Positions 1 to 6,971 are shown, counted from the stretch's first letter. The stretch: DNA of 11,410 nucleotides from Thermodesulfovibrionales bacterium (GCA_022013235.1 JAKLQR010000070.1:1-11410), one strand, 5' to 3'. The notes: generated by a model not told the origin, from the letters alone. Program-made: numbers and translations.

Positions 1-602
1 AGAGGGAATCCCAGATGAGCGGACGAATCCATGATAAAGGAGTGCTTATTTTGTCGGGACACCTCGGGTGGAAGTATGCGCAGGATAAGCCATTGTCCCT
101 CTCGGCGAGCATCTGTTTTGAACAGTCGTACTCGGGCGTTGAAGGCGATAGCGCCTCTTCGACCGAACTCTATGCGATCATGTCAAGCCTTTCGGGGTTG
201 CCGATTCGTCAGGATATCGCTGTAACTGGTTCTGTAAATCAGAAAGGAGAGGTGCAGCCGATTGGCGGGGTGAACCAGAAAATAGAGGGCTTTTTCGATA
301 TATGCAAAGCGAAGGGACTCACAGGAAAACAGGGGGTCATGATCCCCTCCCTGAATGTGCGGCATCTGATGCTTCGTGAGGATGTTTTCGAGGCTGTCAG
401 GGCGGAAACATTTCATCTCTACGAGGTGAAAACTGTCGATCAGGGTATCGAAATTCTTACCGGTGTGCCTGCAGGGGAAAGACAGCCTGACGGAACGTTT
501 CCTGAGGGCACAGTGAATTCGCTTATAGACAAGCGCCTCAGGGATTATGCGGAGAGGATGAAGGGATATACTGCTTCACACCTGGAAATCTCTGAGCCCT
601 GA
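1..602 (+). CDS. LonB-like AAA+ protease, C-terminal proteolytic domain (5' end outside the window)
   Basis: This is the C-terminal part of an ATP-dependent Lon-family serine protease, a cytosolic quality-control enzyme. The reading frame is open from base 3, before the first ATG at 15, so the gene starts upstream of the window. Numbered from that ATG, the catalytic Ser is S46 in GDSAS and the catalytic Lys is K89 in GGVNQKIEG. The 43-residue spacing equals that of the Ser679/Lys722 dyad in E. coli Lon. The segment SLSASICFEQSYSGVEGDSAS and the tail LTGVPAGERQPDG resemble the LonB-like group (an AAA_32-type ATPase fused to Lon_C) more than classical LonA. The ATPase half is not visible. The protein ends about 50 residues after the conserved ILTGVPAG. 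No terminator hairpin is seen in the 60 bp after the stop, so read-through into the next gene is possible. The family call is strong; the LonB-type subgroup is inferred from the sequence style. Confidence 0.93.
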   Translation, partial: RESQMSGRIHDKGVLILSGHLGWKYAQDKPLSLSASICFEQSYSGVEGDSASSTELYAIMSSLSGLPIRQDIAVTGSVNQKGEVQPIGGVNQKIEGFFDICKAKGLTGKQGVMIPSLNVRHLMLREDVFEAVRAETFHLYEVKTVDQGIEILTGVPAGERQPDGTFPEGTVNSLIDKRLRDYAERMKGYTASHLEISEP

Positions 603-705
603 AATTGCAGATATTACTTAACGAGTTATTGAGCCAGATGATTTCATATAAAAATATCGTTCATTGTTTGCAATTTTACGATGCACTTTTCGGGCTAACA
701 GTCAA

Positions 706-1443
706 ATGCAACTCTTAACCGCCGGGATCAGCTTTATTTTATTGTTTTTCTTCTGCCCTTGTTTTGCATATACAGAAATTGTTGTTTATGACAATGTTGC
801 ACTCAAAGGCGAAGAAGTCATGCTCCAGGCTGAAACGAGAGGGAAGGTATTCAGAAAGGGCGGAGAGCTTGTTGAATTTCACCTCAATGGAAGACCTATC
901 GGCAAGAGGCTTTCGGGAGGCGACGGCTTTGCCTTCCTGTCTTTTACACCCCCGGAAGCCGGTATTTATCGGGTAAAAGCAAAATCGGGGCAGGAAGAGG
1001 GGAAGGGCCTGTTATTGGCTCTGCAGAAAGGTAAGCGCATTGTTTTTATCGACATTGAAGGCAGCCTGATTGAAGGATTATTCTCGAAGTCTCCGAGAAA
1101 GAACAGTCAGAAAACGGTCGAAAGGATAGCGAAGAAATTCCCTGTCGTCTGTCTTCAGACAGGTTTTGCCGGCATCACCGAACTGAAGCGTTGGCTCAAT
1201 GCGAACGGGTTTCCGGATATGCCGGTTTTAACCTGGAAAGAGGGCGATATTTTCACAGAGATTCATGACAAAGGCCTGGGGATTCACGCGGTTATCGGTA
1301 GTGAACCGGTTATTGCGGCAGCACGGAGATACAGGCCGAGCATCTTTAGTTTCCAGGACACTGAGGATGCTGAACCAGTAAATGACTGGGATGAGATCGC
1401 ACGGAAGCTACTCTCTACCAAGACGAAGAAGGGGTCTCGTTGA
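706..1443 (+). CDS. Exported Ig-like / degenerate HAD-like protein
   Basis: I do not recognise a named family. From the ATG at 706 the protein has 245 residues. It starts with a hydrophobic segment (about residues 4-18) ending in CFA before YTE, which looks like a Sec signal peptide, so export is likely. Residues about 23-95 look like an all-beta Ig-like sandwich, with GGELVEFHLNGRPIG and FTPPEAGIYRVKAKS. Residues about 109-230 resemble a HAD fold: a strand with DIEGSL (D116, E118) at motif I, VVCLQTGF at motif II and HAVIGSEPVIAAARRY where motif IV would lie. The second motif I Asp is Glu and the motif IV Asp is Ser, so phosphatase chemistry is doubtful. A TTG at 664 would add 14 residues before the signal peptide. 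I prefer the ATG because the signal peptide then starts at the N-terminus, although neither start has a good ribosome binding site. It lies 31 bp upstream of the radical SAM gene, probably in the same operon. Confidence 0.75.
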   Translation: MQLLTAGISFILLFFFCPCFAYTEIVVYDNVALKGEEVMLQAETRGKVFRKGGELVEFHLNGRPIGKRLSGGDGFAFLSFTPPEAGIYRVKAKSGQEEGKGLLLALQKGKRIVFIDIEGSLIEGLFSKSPRKNSQKTVERIAKKFPVVCLQTGFAGITELKRWLNANGFPDMPVLTWKEGDIFTEIHDKGLGIHAVIGSEPVIAAARRYRPSIFSFQDTEDAEPVNDWDEIARKLLSTKTKKGSR

Positions 1444-1474
1444 CAGAAACACTATCAAGAAGAAATAATTAAGT

Positions 1475-2401
1475 ATGTCCAGACGGTACAACTCATTCGG
1501 TTCATATATCAAGGAACGTTTCGTGACAACTGTGTATAAAGTCAATGTAGATGCCGGCTTCACGTGCCCGAACAGGGACGGGACCCTTGGGACGACAGGC
1601 TGTCTCTACTGCAATAACGACAGCTTCAGGCCGAACTCCTGCAAGCCGACACTCTCGGTCGTCGAACAGATCAGAAACGGTGTCACGTATGTGAAGAAAC
1701 GGTATAAAGCAAAAAAGTATCTCGTTTACTTCCAGCCATATACAAATACCTATGCGCCCGTTGACGTGCTGGAGAGCCTCTATCATGCGGCCCTGGCCGA
1801 ACCAGGAGTGGTCGGGCTTGCAATCGGTACGAGACCCGATACGGTTGATAGGGAGAAGATCCGGCTCATCGAATCCCTCGCAAAAAAGGCCTTTATCCTC
1901 ATCGAATACGGAATGCAGTCGATTTATGACAAGACACTTGAGTTTATAAACCGCGGCCATACCTACAAGGCGTTTCTCCAGGCACTTGACCTGACGAAAG
2001 ACAGGGGGATTCATATCGGAGCGCATATCATTGTCGGATTCCCCACAGAGACACGGGAAGAAATGCTTGGAATGGCGGACGAACTTTCGCAGCTGCCTGT
2101 CGGGTTCCTCAAGATTCATCAACTCCAGGTCGTCAGGGACACCCCTCTTGAGGTTCTCTACAAAGAAACGCCGTTTCACGTATTCAGCTACGAAGAATAT
2201 CTGGAATTTGTCTGCGACTTCATAGAGCGTCTCTCTTCCCGTATTGTTCTCCAGAGGCTCTTCGCCACTGCACCGGACAACATACTCGTAGCGCCGGTAT
2301 GGGGCAGGAACAGACAGGAGATCTACAGGGATATTGAAAAAATGATGGAGGCAAGGGACTCTTTTCAAGGCATGAAGATGAAGGAGCATGCTGCAATCTG
2401 A
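1475..2401 (+). CDS. Radical SAM protein, TIGR01212 (YhcC/YtqA) family
   Basis: This is a 308-residue radical S-adenosylmethionine enzyme, close to the usual family length of about 310. The FeS-binding cysteines are C31, C43 and C46 in FTCPNRDGT and GCLYCNNDSF. The CX11CX2C spacing, rather than the classical CX3CX2C, is typical of this Elp3-related subgroup. Further family blocks are KYLVYFQPYTNTYAP, GLAIGTRPD, LIEYGMQSIYDKTL, INRGHTY, HIIVGFPTET and FLKIHQLQVVRDTPL. An AAGAAG sequence about 12 bases upstream is a modest ribosome binding site. The B. subtilis relative YtqA has been linked to tRNA wobble-uridine (mnm5s2U) modification, and the E. coli relative YhcC is uncharacterised. A tRNA-modification role here is therefore only a hypothesis. 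It sits between the HAD-like gene and the LOG-family gene with short gaps, which suggests one transcript. Confidence 0.95.
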   Translation: MSRRYNSFGSYIKERFVTTVYKVNVDAGFTCPNRDGTLGTTGCLYCNNDSFRPNSCKPTLSVVEQIRNGVTYVKKRYKAKKYLVYFQPYTNTYAPVDVLESLYHAALAEPGVVGLAIGTRPDTVDREKIRLIESLAKKAFILIEYGMQSIYDKTLEFINRGHTYKAFLQALDLTKDRGIHIGAHIIVGFPTETREEMLGMADELSQLPVGFLKIHQLQVVRDTPLEVLYKETPFHVFSYEEYLEFVCDFIERLSSRIVLQRLFATAPDNILVAPVWGRNRQEIYRDIEKMMEARDSFQGMKMKEHAAI

Positions 2402-2435
2402 ACAAGAAGTTACCCTATATGTTTGGAACTGAATT

Positions 2436-2888
2436 ATGAGAAGAATTATCGCTGTCATAGGCGGACGAAGGACTGAAAATGCGCTCCTGAAAGAAGCCGA
2501 GGAAGTCGGACGGCTGATCGCGGGGAATGGCGCCGTGCTTGTGTGCGGCGGATTGGGCGGTGTCATGGAGGCGGCATCCCGTGGGGCCAAGGCAGAAGGG
2601 GGACTCACAGTCGGCATTCTTCCGCAGAATGATGCAAAAGCAGCAAATCAGTATATCGATATCCCGATTACGACGGGTCTCGGAATAGGGAGGAACGTAG
2701 TCATTGCCCGCACTGCAGATGCGCTGATTGCGGTCGGCGGAGAATATGGCACCCTCTCCGAGATTGCCTTTGCGCTCCAGATGGGCAAACCGGTTATCGG
2801 CATTCGCACCTGGGATATAAAGGGAGTTATTCCTGCAGAAAACGCAGGTGAAGCTGTAGCAAAGGCCTTTGAATTGTTGAAGGCCTAG
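2436..2888 (+). CDS. LOG-family Rossmann-fold protein, TIGR00725 type
   Basis: This 150-residue protein has the Rossmann-like fold of the 'lysine decarboxylase-like'/LOG superfamily. The N-terminus RRIIAVIGG is the first beta strand and nucleotide-binding turn. VLVCGGLGGVMEAASRGA (about 35-51) and the signature GGEYGTLSEIAFAL (101-114) match the GGxGTxxE phosphoribohydrolase motif. G101-E109 include the expected catalytic Glu. LOG proteins such as plant LOG cleave nucleoside 5'-monophosphates. For the short TIGR00725 subgroup the substrate is not established, and the old name 'lysine decarboxylase' is misleading. A GGAA lies 7 bases before the ATG. It is 34 bp downstream of the radical SAM gene and is probably the last gene of that operon. 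Its last two codons, Ala and the stop, fall inside the palindromic element that follows. Confidence 0.9.
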   Translation: MRRIIAVIGGRRTENALLKEAEEVGRLIAGNGAVLVCGGLGGVMEAASRGAKAEGGLTVGILPQNDAKAANQYIDIPITTGLGIGRNVVIARTADALIAVGGEYGTLSEIAFALQMGKPVIGIRTWDIKGVIPAENAGEAVAKAFELLKA

Positions 2889-3052
2889 CCTTTATTATTC
2901 ATACCCTTATCATACGATACGGCGGATACGGTATTTTTGCTCATTCTCGGGCTATCGCCCTCCGAGGGATCCCGATAAGAATCGGGATAAATCCGCAAAA
3001 ACACCGCATCCGCCGTATTCATCTGTGAATTCATAAATAATAGGGCCTAGGC
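2883..3052. repeat. Symmetric imperfect palindrome between convergent genes
   Basis: Outer arms 2883-2902 and 3033-3052 match at 16 of 20 positions without gaps. Inner arms 2918-2940 and 2995-3017 match at 21 of 23. Both arm pairs share one centre at 2967.5, and the segments between them are each 15 bases long. The central 54 bases hold two smaller hairpins: GGGC/GCCC at 2949-2960 and a perfect 8-bp stem at 2969-2988. The two mismatches of the inner arms become G-U pairs in a minus-strand transcript, so the RNA hairpin is most stable downstream of the minus-strand operon. It may act as a bidirectional terminator or be a REP/MITE-like dispersed element. No transposase or target-site duplication is visible. 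Confidence 0.8.
2969..2988. terminator. Perfect 8-bp hairpin in the convergent intergenic region
   Basis: ATCCCGAT at 2969-2976 pairs perfectly with ATCGGGAT at 2981-2988 around an AAGA tetraloop, inside the larger palindrome. It lies between two convergent genes, where a terminator is expected. No run of T follows directly on either strand, so a classical intrinsic terminator is not certain; the hairpin could also be the core of a dispersed repeat. Confidence 0.4.
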
Positions 3053-3886
3053 TATTTTTTCGAGAATATTCCCCTTCTCATCGAATTTGCATGCCTGCAT
3101 AAAAGGGTCGTGGTAAAAGGTGAACCAAGCATTTTCCTGTAGTCCTTTTGTTTCCCATTCCTCTTTCTTCCGGACTGAATCAAGCGGGAAGTTGTCGTAT
3201 GCCATGATCCAGAGAGGGTTGAAGTGGATATGGGTAGGGAGCAGGTCGCCGAGATGGAGCGCGGTTTCTCCTCCCGATTCGATACGGACGATCTGATGCC
3301 CCCGCGTATGGCCCCCGGTGTGGATAACCTTGATGCCGGGCACGATCTCCTCTTCTCCCCCGACAAGCCTGATCTTTCCGCTATCCCGCAGTTTCTCGAA
3401 ATTAACCGGCCAGTATGTATTGATGGCTCTTTTATTCGGATGGAGGACATCCTCCCATTCCTGCTGCTGGATTACATGGTGTGCGCGGGGAAATGTCAGT
3501 GCGAACTCACCATTCTCTGCCTCCGTGACTACCCCGCCTGCATGATCGAAATCATAATGGGTCAGAATGACAAACTCAATCTCTTCGCGCCGGATACCGG
3601 AATGCTCCAGGTCTTCAACGACCGACCAGGCTTTCTTTATCCTGAATATTTTTTTCTGTTTTTCCGTGAGTTTATTGCCCAGGCCTGTTTCAATCAGTAC
3701 GAGCGTATCAGGAGTTTTTATAAGCAGAGGGTCGGCAACGAGCGGGACATAGTTTTCGCTGTCTGCAGAATATTTCTTCTGCCACAACACCTTAGGGACA
3801 ACCCCGAACATTGCGCCGCCGTCAAGTTCGAACCTTCCGCCGTTGAGCCGGAAGAGTTCACAATTTCCGACGCGCAGTCCCTGCAT
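3047..3886 (-). CDS. MBL-fold metallo-hydrolase with HxDxDH metal motif
   Basis: This 279-residue protein has the metallo-beta-lactamase fold and is likely a cytosolic hydrolase of the AHL-lactonase/glyoxalase-like branch. Visible motifs are LVLIETGLGNK (strand and turn before the metal site), LTHYDFDHAGG (H110, D112, D114, H115), HTGGHTRGH (metal His H193), HLGD (bridging D214) and the final YHD (H259). The second His of the usual HxHxDH is an Asp here. The rest of the metal site is intact, so the enzyme is probably active. The substrate cannot be told; the family includes lactonases, thioesterase-like hydrolases and phosphodiesterases. The start lies only 3 bp after the stop of the acyl-CoA synthetase gene, so the two are almost certainly co-transcribed and perhaps translationally coupled. 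The ribosome binding site is weak (GAGAAAA), which supports coupling. No signal peptide is seen. Confidence 0.9.
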   Translation of the reverse strand: MQGLRVGNCELFRLNGGRFELDGGAMFGVVPKVLWQKKYSADSENYVPLVADPLLIKTPDTLVLIETGLGNKLTEKQKKIFRIKKAWSVVEDLEHSGIRREEIEFVILTHYDFDHAGGVVTEAENGEFALTFPRAHHVIQQQEWEDVLHPNKRAINTYWPVNFEKLRDSGKIRLVGGEEEIVPGIKVIHTGGHTRGHQIVRIESGGETALHLGDLLPTHIHFNPLWIMAYDNFPLDSVRKKEEWETKGLQENAWFTFYHDPFMQACKFDEKGNILEKIA

Positions 3887-3889
3887 TGA

Positions 3890-5797
3890 TCAGCTTTTCT
3901 CGTCCGTCCGGCTGTAGCCTATTTTTTTCAGGGCTTCCTCGACCTCTCCCAGGATCGAAGGGTCATCGATTGTCGAGGGTATGGCATAGGTCTTCCCGTC
4001 GGCAATATCCCGCATGGTACTCCTCAATATCTTGCCGGACCGGGTTTTTGGAAGCCTCGGAACAACAACCGCCTCTTTGAAGCAGGCGATCGGGCCGATT
4101 TCGTTCCTGATCATCTGGATGAGTTCCTGCTTGATTTCAACATCTTCCCTCGCTACCCCGGATTTCAGTACCACCAACCCAACAGGGAGCTGGCCTTTCA
4201 GGGTGTCTTTTGCGCCGATAACCGCACACTCGGCAATATCCTGGTGTTTTGCCACGACCTCTTCCATAGAACCGGTCGAGAGCCTGTGGCCCGCCACGTT
4301 GATAACGTCATCGACCCTCCCCATGATAAACACATAGCCTTCTTCATCCATATGTCCGCCATCACTCGTGAAATAATATCCGGGGAATAATTTCATATAC
4401 GAATCGATATACCGCTGGTCGGCATTCCAGAGCGTCGGCAGTGTTCCGGGGGGGAGAGGGAGTTTCACTACTACGAGTCCCTCCTTGTTTGGGCCGAGTT
4501 TTTTCCCTGTGCTCGTGAGTATCTGGACGTCAAATCCGGGCACAGGTTTTGTGCTTGATCCGGGCTTGACAGAGAAAGGTTCGATGCCCAGGCTGTTTGC
4601 GGTGATCGGCCATCCGGTCTCTGTCTGCCACCAGTGGTCGATGACCGGCTTCTTCAGGAGATTGTGCGCCCAGTGATACGTGTCCGGATCGGTCCTTTCG
4701 CCGGCCAGGAAGAGATAGCGGAAACCGGAAAGGTCATATTTTCCTATATAGGTTCCGTTCGGATCTTCTTTCTTGATTGCACGGAACGCTGTCGGCGCGG
4801 TGAAAAGGGTTTTCACGCCGTGCTGAGAGATAACCCTCCAGAAAGCGCCGGGGTCAGGGGTGCCGACGGACTTCCCTTCGTAAAGGATTGTCGTGCAGCC
4901 GGCTATAAGGGGCGCGTATACGATATATGAATGCCCTACAACCCAGCCCACGTCGGATGCAGCCCAGAATACTTCACCGGGTTTTTTGTCATAGATATTT
5001 TCCATGCTCCACCTGAGGGCAACCGCATGGCCGCCGTTGTCTCTCACGATGCCTTTTGGCTTTCCTGTAGTTCCTGAGGTATAAAGGATATAGAGAGGGT
5101 CCGTTGCTTTGACAGGGACACAGGGGGAAGGTTCTGCCTTTGCCATGAGCTCTTCCCAGTCAAGGTCACGGCCCGGGGTCATCTCGGCCATCACTACCTG
5201 GCGCTGGAGGATGATGCATGTTTCCGGTTTGTGCTTTGCAAGGTCGATTGCTTTATTAAGGATAGGTTTGTATTCGATAAGTCTTTTTACCTCAATGGCG
5301 CCTGACGCGGAGACGATTACCCTGGGCTTTGCATCGTCGATCCTCAGCGCGAGTTCATTTGCAGCGAATCCGCCGAAGACCACTGAATGGATTGCGCCGA
5401 GCCGTGCGCAGGCAAGCATCGCCACTACTGCCTGAGGCACCATTGGCATATAGAGAACTACCGTGTCTCCTTTGTTCACGCCGAGGCTTTTCAGCACCCC
5501 TGCAAACCGTGATACCTGATCGAGCAGTTCACGATACGTGAATTTTTGTATCTTGTTTCTTACCGGACTGTCATAGATGAGGGCTGTCTGGTCGGCGCGG
5601 CCGTTCTCCACATGCCTGTCGAGGGCATTATAACAGGTATTCAGTTCACCGCCGACAAACCAGCGGTAGAAGGGCGGGTTCGATGCATCGAGCACCTTGT
5701 CCCATTTCTTATACCAGGTGATATCAGCAGCGGCGTCGCCCCAAAACCCCTCCGGGTCTTCAATACTCCTCTGATATAAATCTTGATACCTTCCCAT
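3890..5797 (-). CDS. prpE: Propionyl-CoA synthetase-like acyl-CoA synthetase (AMP-forming)
   Basis: This enzyme of 635 residues activates a short-chain acid (propionate, possibly acetate) to acyl-AMP and then acyl-CoA. The N-terminal ACAS-type region has FWGDAA and WFVGGELNTCYNALDRHV. The P-loop A3 is YTSGTTGKPKG (239-249), followed by the A5 motif WWQTETGW (389-396), TSDGG (477-481), the hinge GRVDDVINVAGHR (493-505) and the catalytic Lys K589 in KTRSGKILR. K589 is the residue that protein acetylation silences in Salmonella Acs and PrpE. IVRDNGGHAVAL after the P-loop and GW rather than GG in the A5 motif favour PrpE over Acs. The frame continues to an ATG at 5839, but the ATG at 5797 has a strong AGGAGG 6 bases upstream and starts like the family (MGRYQDLYQRS). 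It heads an operon with the MBL hydrolase. Substrate preference (propionate versus acetate) is inferred. Confidence 0.93.
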   Translation of the reverse strand: MGRYQDLYQRSIEDPEGFWGDAAADITWYKKWDKVLDASNPPFYRWFVGGELNTCYNALDRHVENGRADQTALIYDSPVRNKIQKFTYRELLDQVSRFAGVLKSLGVNKGDTVVLYMPMVPQAVVAMLACARLGAIHSVVFGGFAANELALRIDDAKPRVIVSASGAIEVKRLIEYKPILNKAIDLAKHKPETCIILQRQVVMAEMTPGRDLDWEELMAKAEPSPCVPVKATDPLYILYTSGTTGKPKGIVRDNGGHAVALRWSMENIYDKKPGEVFWAASDVGWVVGHSYIVYAPLIAGCTTILYEGKSVGTPDPGAFWRVISQHGVKTLFTAPTAFRAIKKEDPNGTYIGKYDLSGFRYLFLAGERTDPDTYHWAHNLLKKPVIDHWWQTETGWPITANSLGIEPFSVKPGSSTKPVPGFDVQILTSTGKKLGPNKEGLVVVKLPLPPGTLPTLWNADQRYIDSYMKLFPGYYFTSDGGHMDEEGYVFIMGRVDDVINVAGHRLSTGSMEEVVAKHQDIAECAVIGAKDTLKGQLPVGLVVLKSGVAREDVEIKQELIQMIRNEIGPIACFKEAVVVPRLPKTRSGKILRSTMRDIADGKTYAIPSTIDDPSILGEVEEALKKIGYSRTDEKS

Positions 5798-5803
5798 ACG
5801 AAG

Positions 5804-5809
5804 CCTCCT
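5804..5809 (-). promoter_or_regulatory. Strong ribosome binding site of the prpE-like gene
   Basis: AGGAGG on the minus strand lies 6 bases before the ATG at 5797. It decides the start against the longer frame beginning at 5839. Confidence 0.85.
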
Positions 5810-5834
5810 GATGTATTTGCCACAAAGGTTTTTT

Positions 5835-5862
5835 ATCATAGCACAAAAGGTATTTTTTGTAG
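5835..5862 (-). promoter_or_regulatory. Possible extended -10 promoter of the prpE operon
   Basis: On the minus strand, TGCTATGAT holds a TATGAT -10 box (5835-5840) with an upstream TG, an extended -10 arrangement. No good -35 box is found at the usual distance. Transcription would start near 5828, about 30 bases before the ATG at 5797, just enough for the AGGAGG. An ACAAAA/TTTTGT inverted repeat lies just upstream. This is a motif-based guess. Confidence 0.3.
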
Positions 5863-6087
5863 TATGGCGCCCATCTCGAAGATAAAACAGGGATCACTGC
5901 GCTTATAGACAATCTGACGGTTGACGAGTGCGGGATCCTCTTCAGACAACCATGCTTCCTTACGAGGGAAAAGGCGCGGGAAATAGTGAGAGAGTATTCG
6001 CATTCCAATCCCTGTTGTGAAGCCTGGAATACCGTTCACAATACTATGGACATTATTCCTGAACCTGTCTATAATTTTTGCAGCCAT
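5836..6087 (-). CDS. Possible small hypothetical protein (83 residues), contested
   Basis: I do not recognise this protein. The frame runs for 83 residues, from MAAKIIDRF to PFVL, is basic, and has no signal peptide or membrane segment. The stretch YFPRLFPRKEAWLSEEDPALV and the varied codon choice look like plausible coding sequence. It would end 38 bp before the prpE start, on the same strand. Against it: the ribosome binding site is weak (AGG in ACAGGTC), it shares bases with the proposed 5' end of the divergent SprT-like gene, and the possible prpE promoter lies in its last codons. Its ATG (6085-6087 on the plus strand) and the ATG at 6086 of the SprT-like frame overlap. It may be a real small gene or chance. 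Confidence 0.35.
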   Translation of the reverse strand: MAAKIIDRFRNNVHSIVNGIPGFTTGIGMRILSHYFPRLFPRKEAWLSEEDPALVNRQIVYKRSDPCFIFEMGAILQKIPFVL

Positions 6088-6094
6088 GACCTGT

Positions 6095-6817
6095 ATGCGT
6101 GATAAAGCGGAAAAAGGACTGTCTCAAGGGAAATCCCCGATATCCGGTTTGCTGCAGTTAACCATTCCCTACGCTCTCAATCAGAACAGACTGAAAGGCA
6201 TACTCGGACAGGGCGCCGGCAAACCGGTGACCCTCATTATCACCGACAATTCCACCCGCATGGTATCGGTCAAACCAGAAAACAACGCTGTTTCGGTGAG
6301 GCTGCACTGGATGTTCCTGCACGCTGATGACGAGGTGATCAGAGAGATCGCGGCCTTTCTGAAAAACAGCAGGCGGAGAACACCCCGCATCACCAGATTT
6401 ATCAGGGAAAACCGGCATTGTATCAAGAAAGGCAATGGAAGACCATACATTGGAAATACCCAGGGGAAATATTTCGACCTGAAAGAGCTTTTTGATTCCA
6501 TTAACCGTGAATATTTCGATCAACGGATCCATGCTTCGATCGGATGGGGACGGAAAAGCCCCCGGCGGTCGGTCAGAAAACGGACGCTGGGAAGTTACTG
6601 CAGGGACAACAACATCATACGGATTCATCCTGTCCTCGACAGGAAGAACACCCCTCTGTATTACATCAGATATGTGATTTACCATGAAATGCTCCACAGT
6701 GAGATTGGAGAGGAGAACAGGAACGGACGGAGATTGATGCATTCGTCCGAATTCAGAAGACGCGAGAGGATGTTCAGGGAATACCGCAAAGCCAAGGAAT
6801 GGGACGCAAGGCATTAG
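6095..6817 (+). CDS. SprT-like domain protein (putative zinc metallopeptidase)
   Basis: From the ATG at 6095 the protein has 240 residues. The C-terminal half is a SprT-like zincin: FDLKELFDSINREYFD (helix 1), then ASIGWGRKSPRRSVRKRTLGSY, IIRIHPVLDRKNTPLYYIRYV and the active-site helix YHEMLHSEIG. This gives HExxH at residues 197-201, and a third ligand, H216, in LMHSSEFRRRERMF. In SprT/Spartan relatives this site binds zinc for proteolysis, with roles around DNA-protein crosslinks. The N-terminal half (TLIITDNSTRMVSVKP, VSVRLHWMFLHADDEVIREIAAFL) is a family-specific extension. The zinc ribbon found at the C-terminus of classical SprT is absent. The protein is very rich in Arg and Lys, which suggests nucleic-acid contact. 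The start is uncertain: a GTG at 6017 and an ATG at 6086 are also in frame, none with a Shine-Dalgarno, and the longer forms overlap the opposite small ORF. The metal-site call is firm; the substrate is unknown. Confidence 0.85.
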   Translation: MRDKAEKGLSQGKSPISGLLQLTIPYALNQNRLKGILGQGAGKPVTLIITDNSTRMVSVKPENNAVSVRLHWMFLHADDEVIREIAAFLKNSRRRTPRITRFIRENRHCIKKGNGRPYIGNTQGKYFDLKELFDSINREYFDQRIHASIGWGRKSPRRSVRKRTLGSYCRDNNIIRIHPVLDRKNTPLYYIRYVIYHEMLHSEIGEENRNGRRLMHSSEFRRRERMFREYRKAKEWDARH

Positions 6818-6855
6818 CAGGGCGTTTTAAAGTTTCCCATTCATCGTGGGTTTCT

Positions 6856-6861
6856 TATAAT
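6856..6861 (+). promoter_or_regulatory. Candidate -10 box upstream of the glycogen phosphorylase
   Basis: A perfect TATAAT lies in the 150-bp gap between the SprT-like gene and the phosphorylase. The sequence 17 bases upstream is a poor -35 box (TTTCCC). Transcription would start near 6867-6868, almost at the ATG of a 34-codon ORF. Motif evidence only. Confidence 0.4.
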
Positions 6862-6866
6862 CTAAT

Positions 6867-6971
6867 ATGACGATTCGTCTGGGCATCCCCGTTGCAATGC
6901 GTAAAGTATTCTTTCGCCCGATGCTTGCTGCGGAGCAGGTTTCCCCGGATGCGGAAAAGAGGTATAATTGA
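6867..6971 (+). CDS. Possible 34-codon leader ORF overlapping the phosphorylase start
   Basis: This short open frame runs from the ATG at 6867 to a TGA at 6969-6971. It encodes a 34-residue peptide beginning MTIRLGIPVAMRKVFFRP and ending EKRYN. It has no Shine-Dalgarno. If the TATAAT at 6856-6861 is the promoter, the transcript would begin at or next to this ATG, making it leaderless. Its stop overlaps the TTG at 6968 and lies 3 bases before the ATG at 6974, the two possible starts of the phosphorylase, a geometry that would allow translational coupling. There is no recognisable peptide family and no attenuator-like codon run. It may be chance. Confidence 0.3.
   Translation: MTIRLGIPVAMRKVFFRPMLAAEQVSPDAEKRYN

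Noticed and set aside
1502..2617. Long minus-strand open frame of about 371 codons
   Set aside because: It lies opposite the well-supported radical SAM gene and runs into the LOG-family gene. The translation is Pro- and Cys-rich with no family features, so it is a shadow of the plus-strand coding.
3224..3889. Plus-strand open frame of about 221 codons
   Set aside because: It is antisense to the MBL hydrolase, whose metal motifs are intact, so it is a shadow frame.
5798..5839. Longer N-terminus for the prpE-like gene from the ATG at 5839
   Set aside because: The added 14 residues are not family-like, and the ATG at 5797 has AGGAGG at ideal spacing and a typical PrpE N-terminus.
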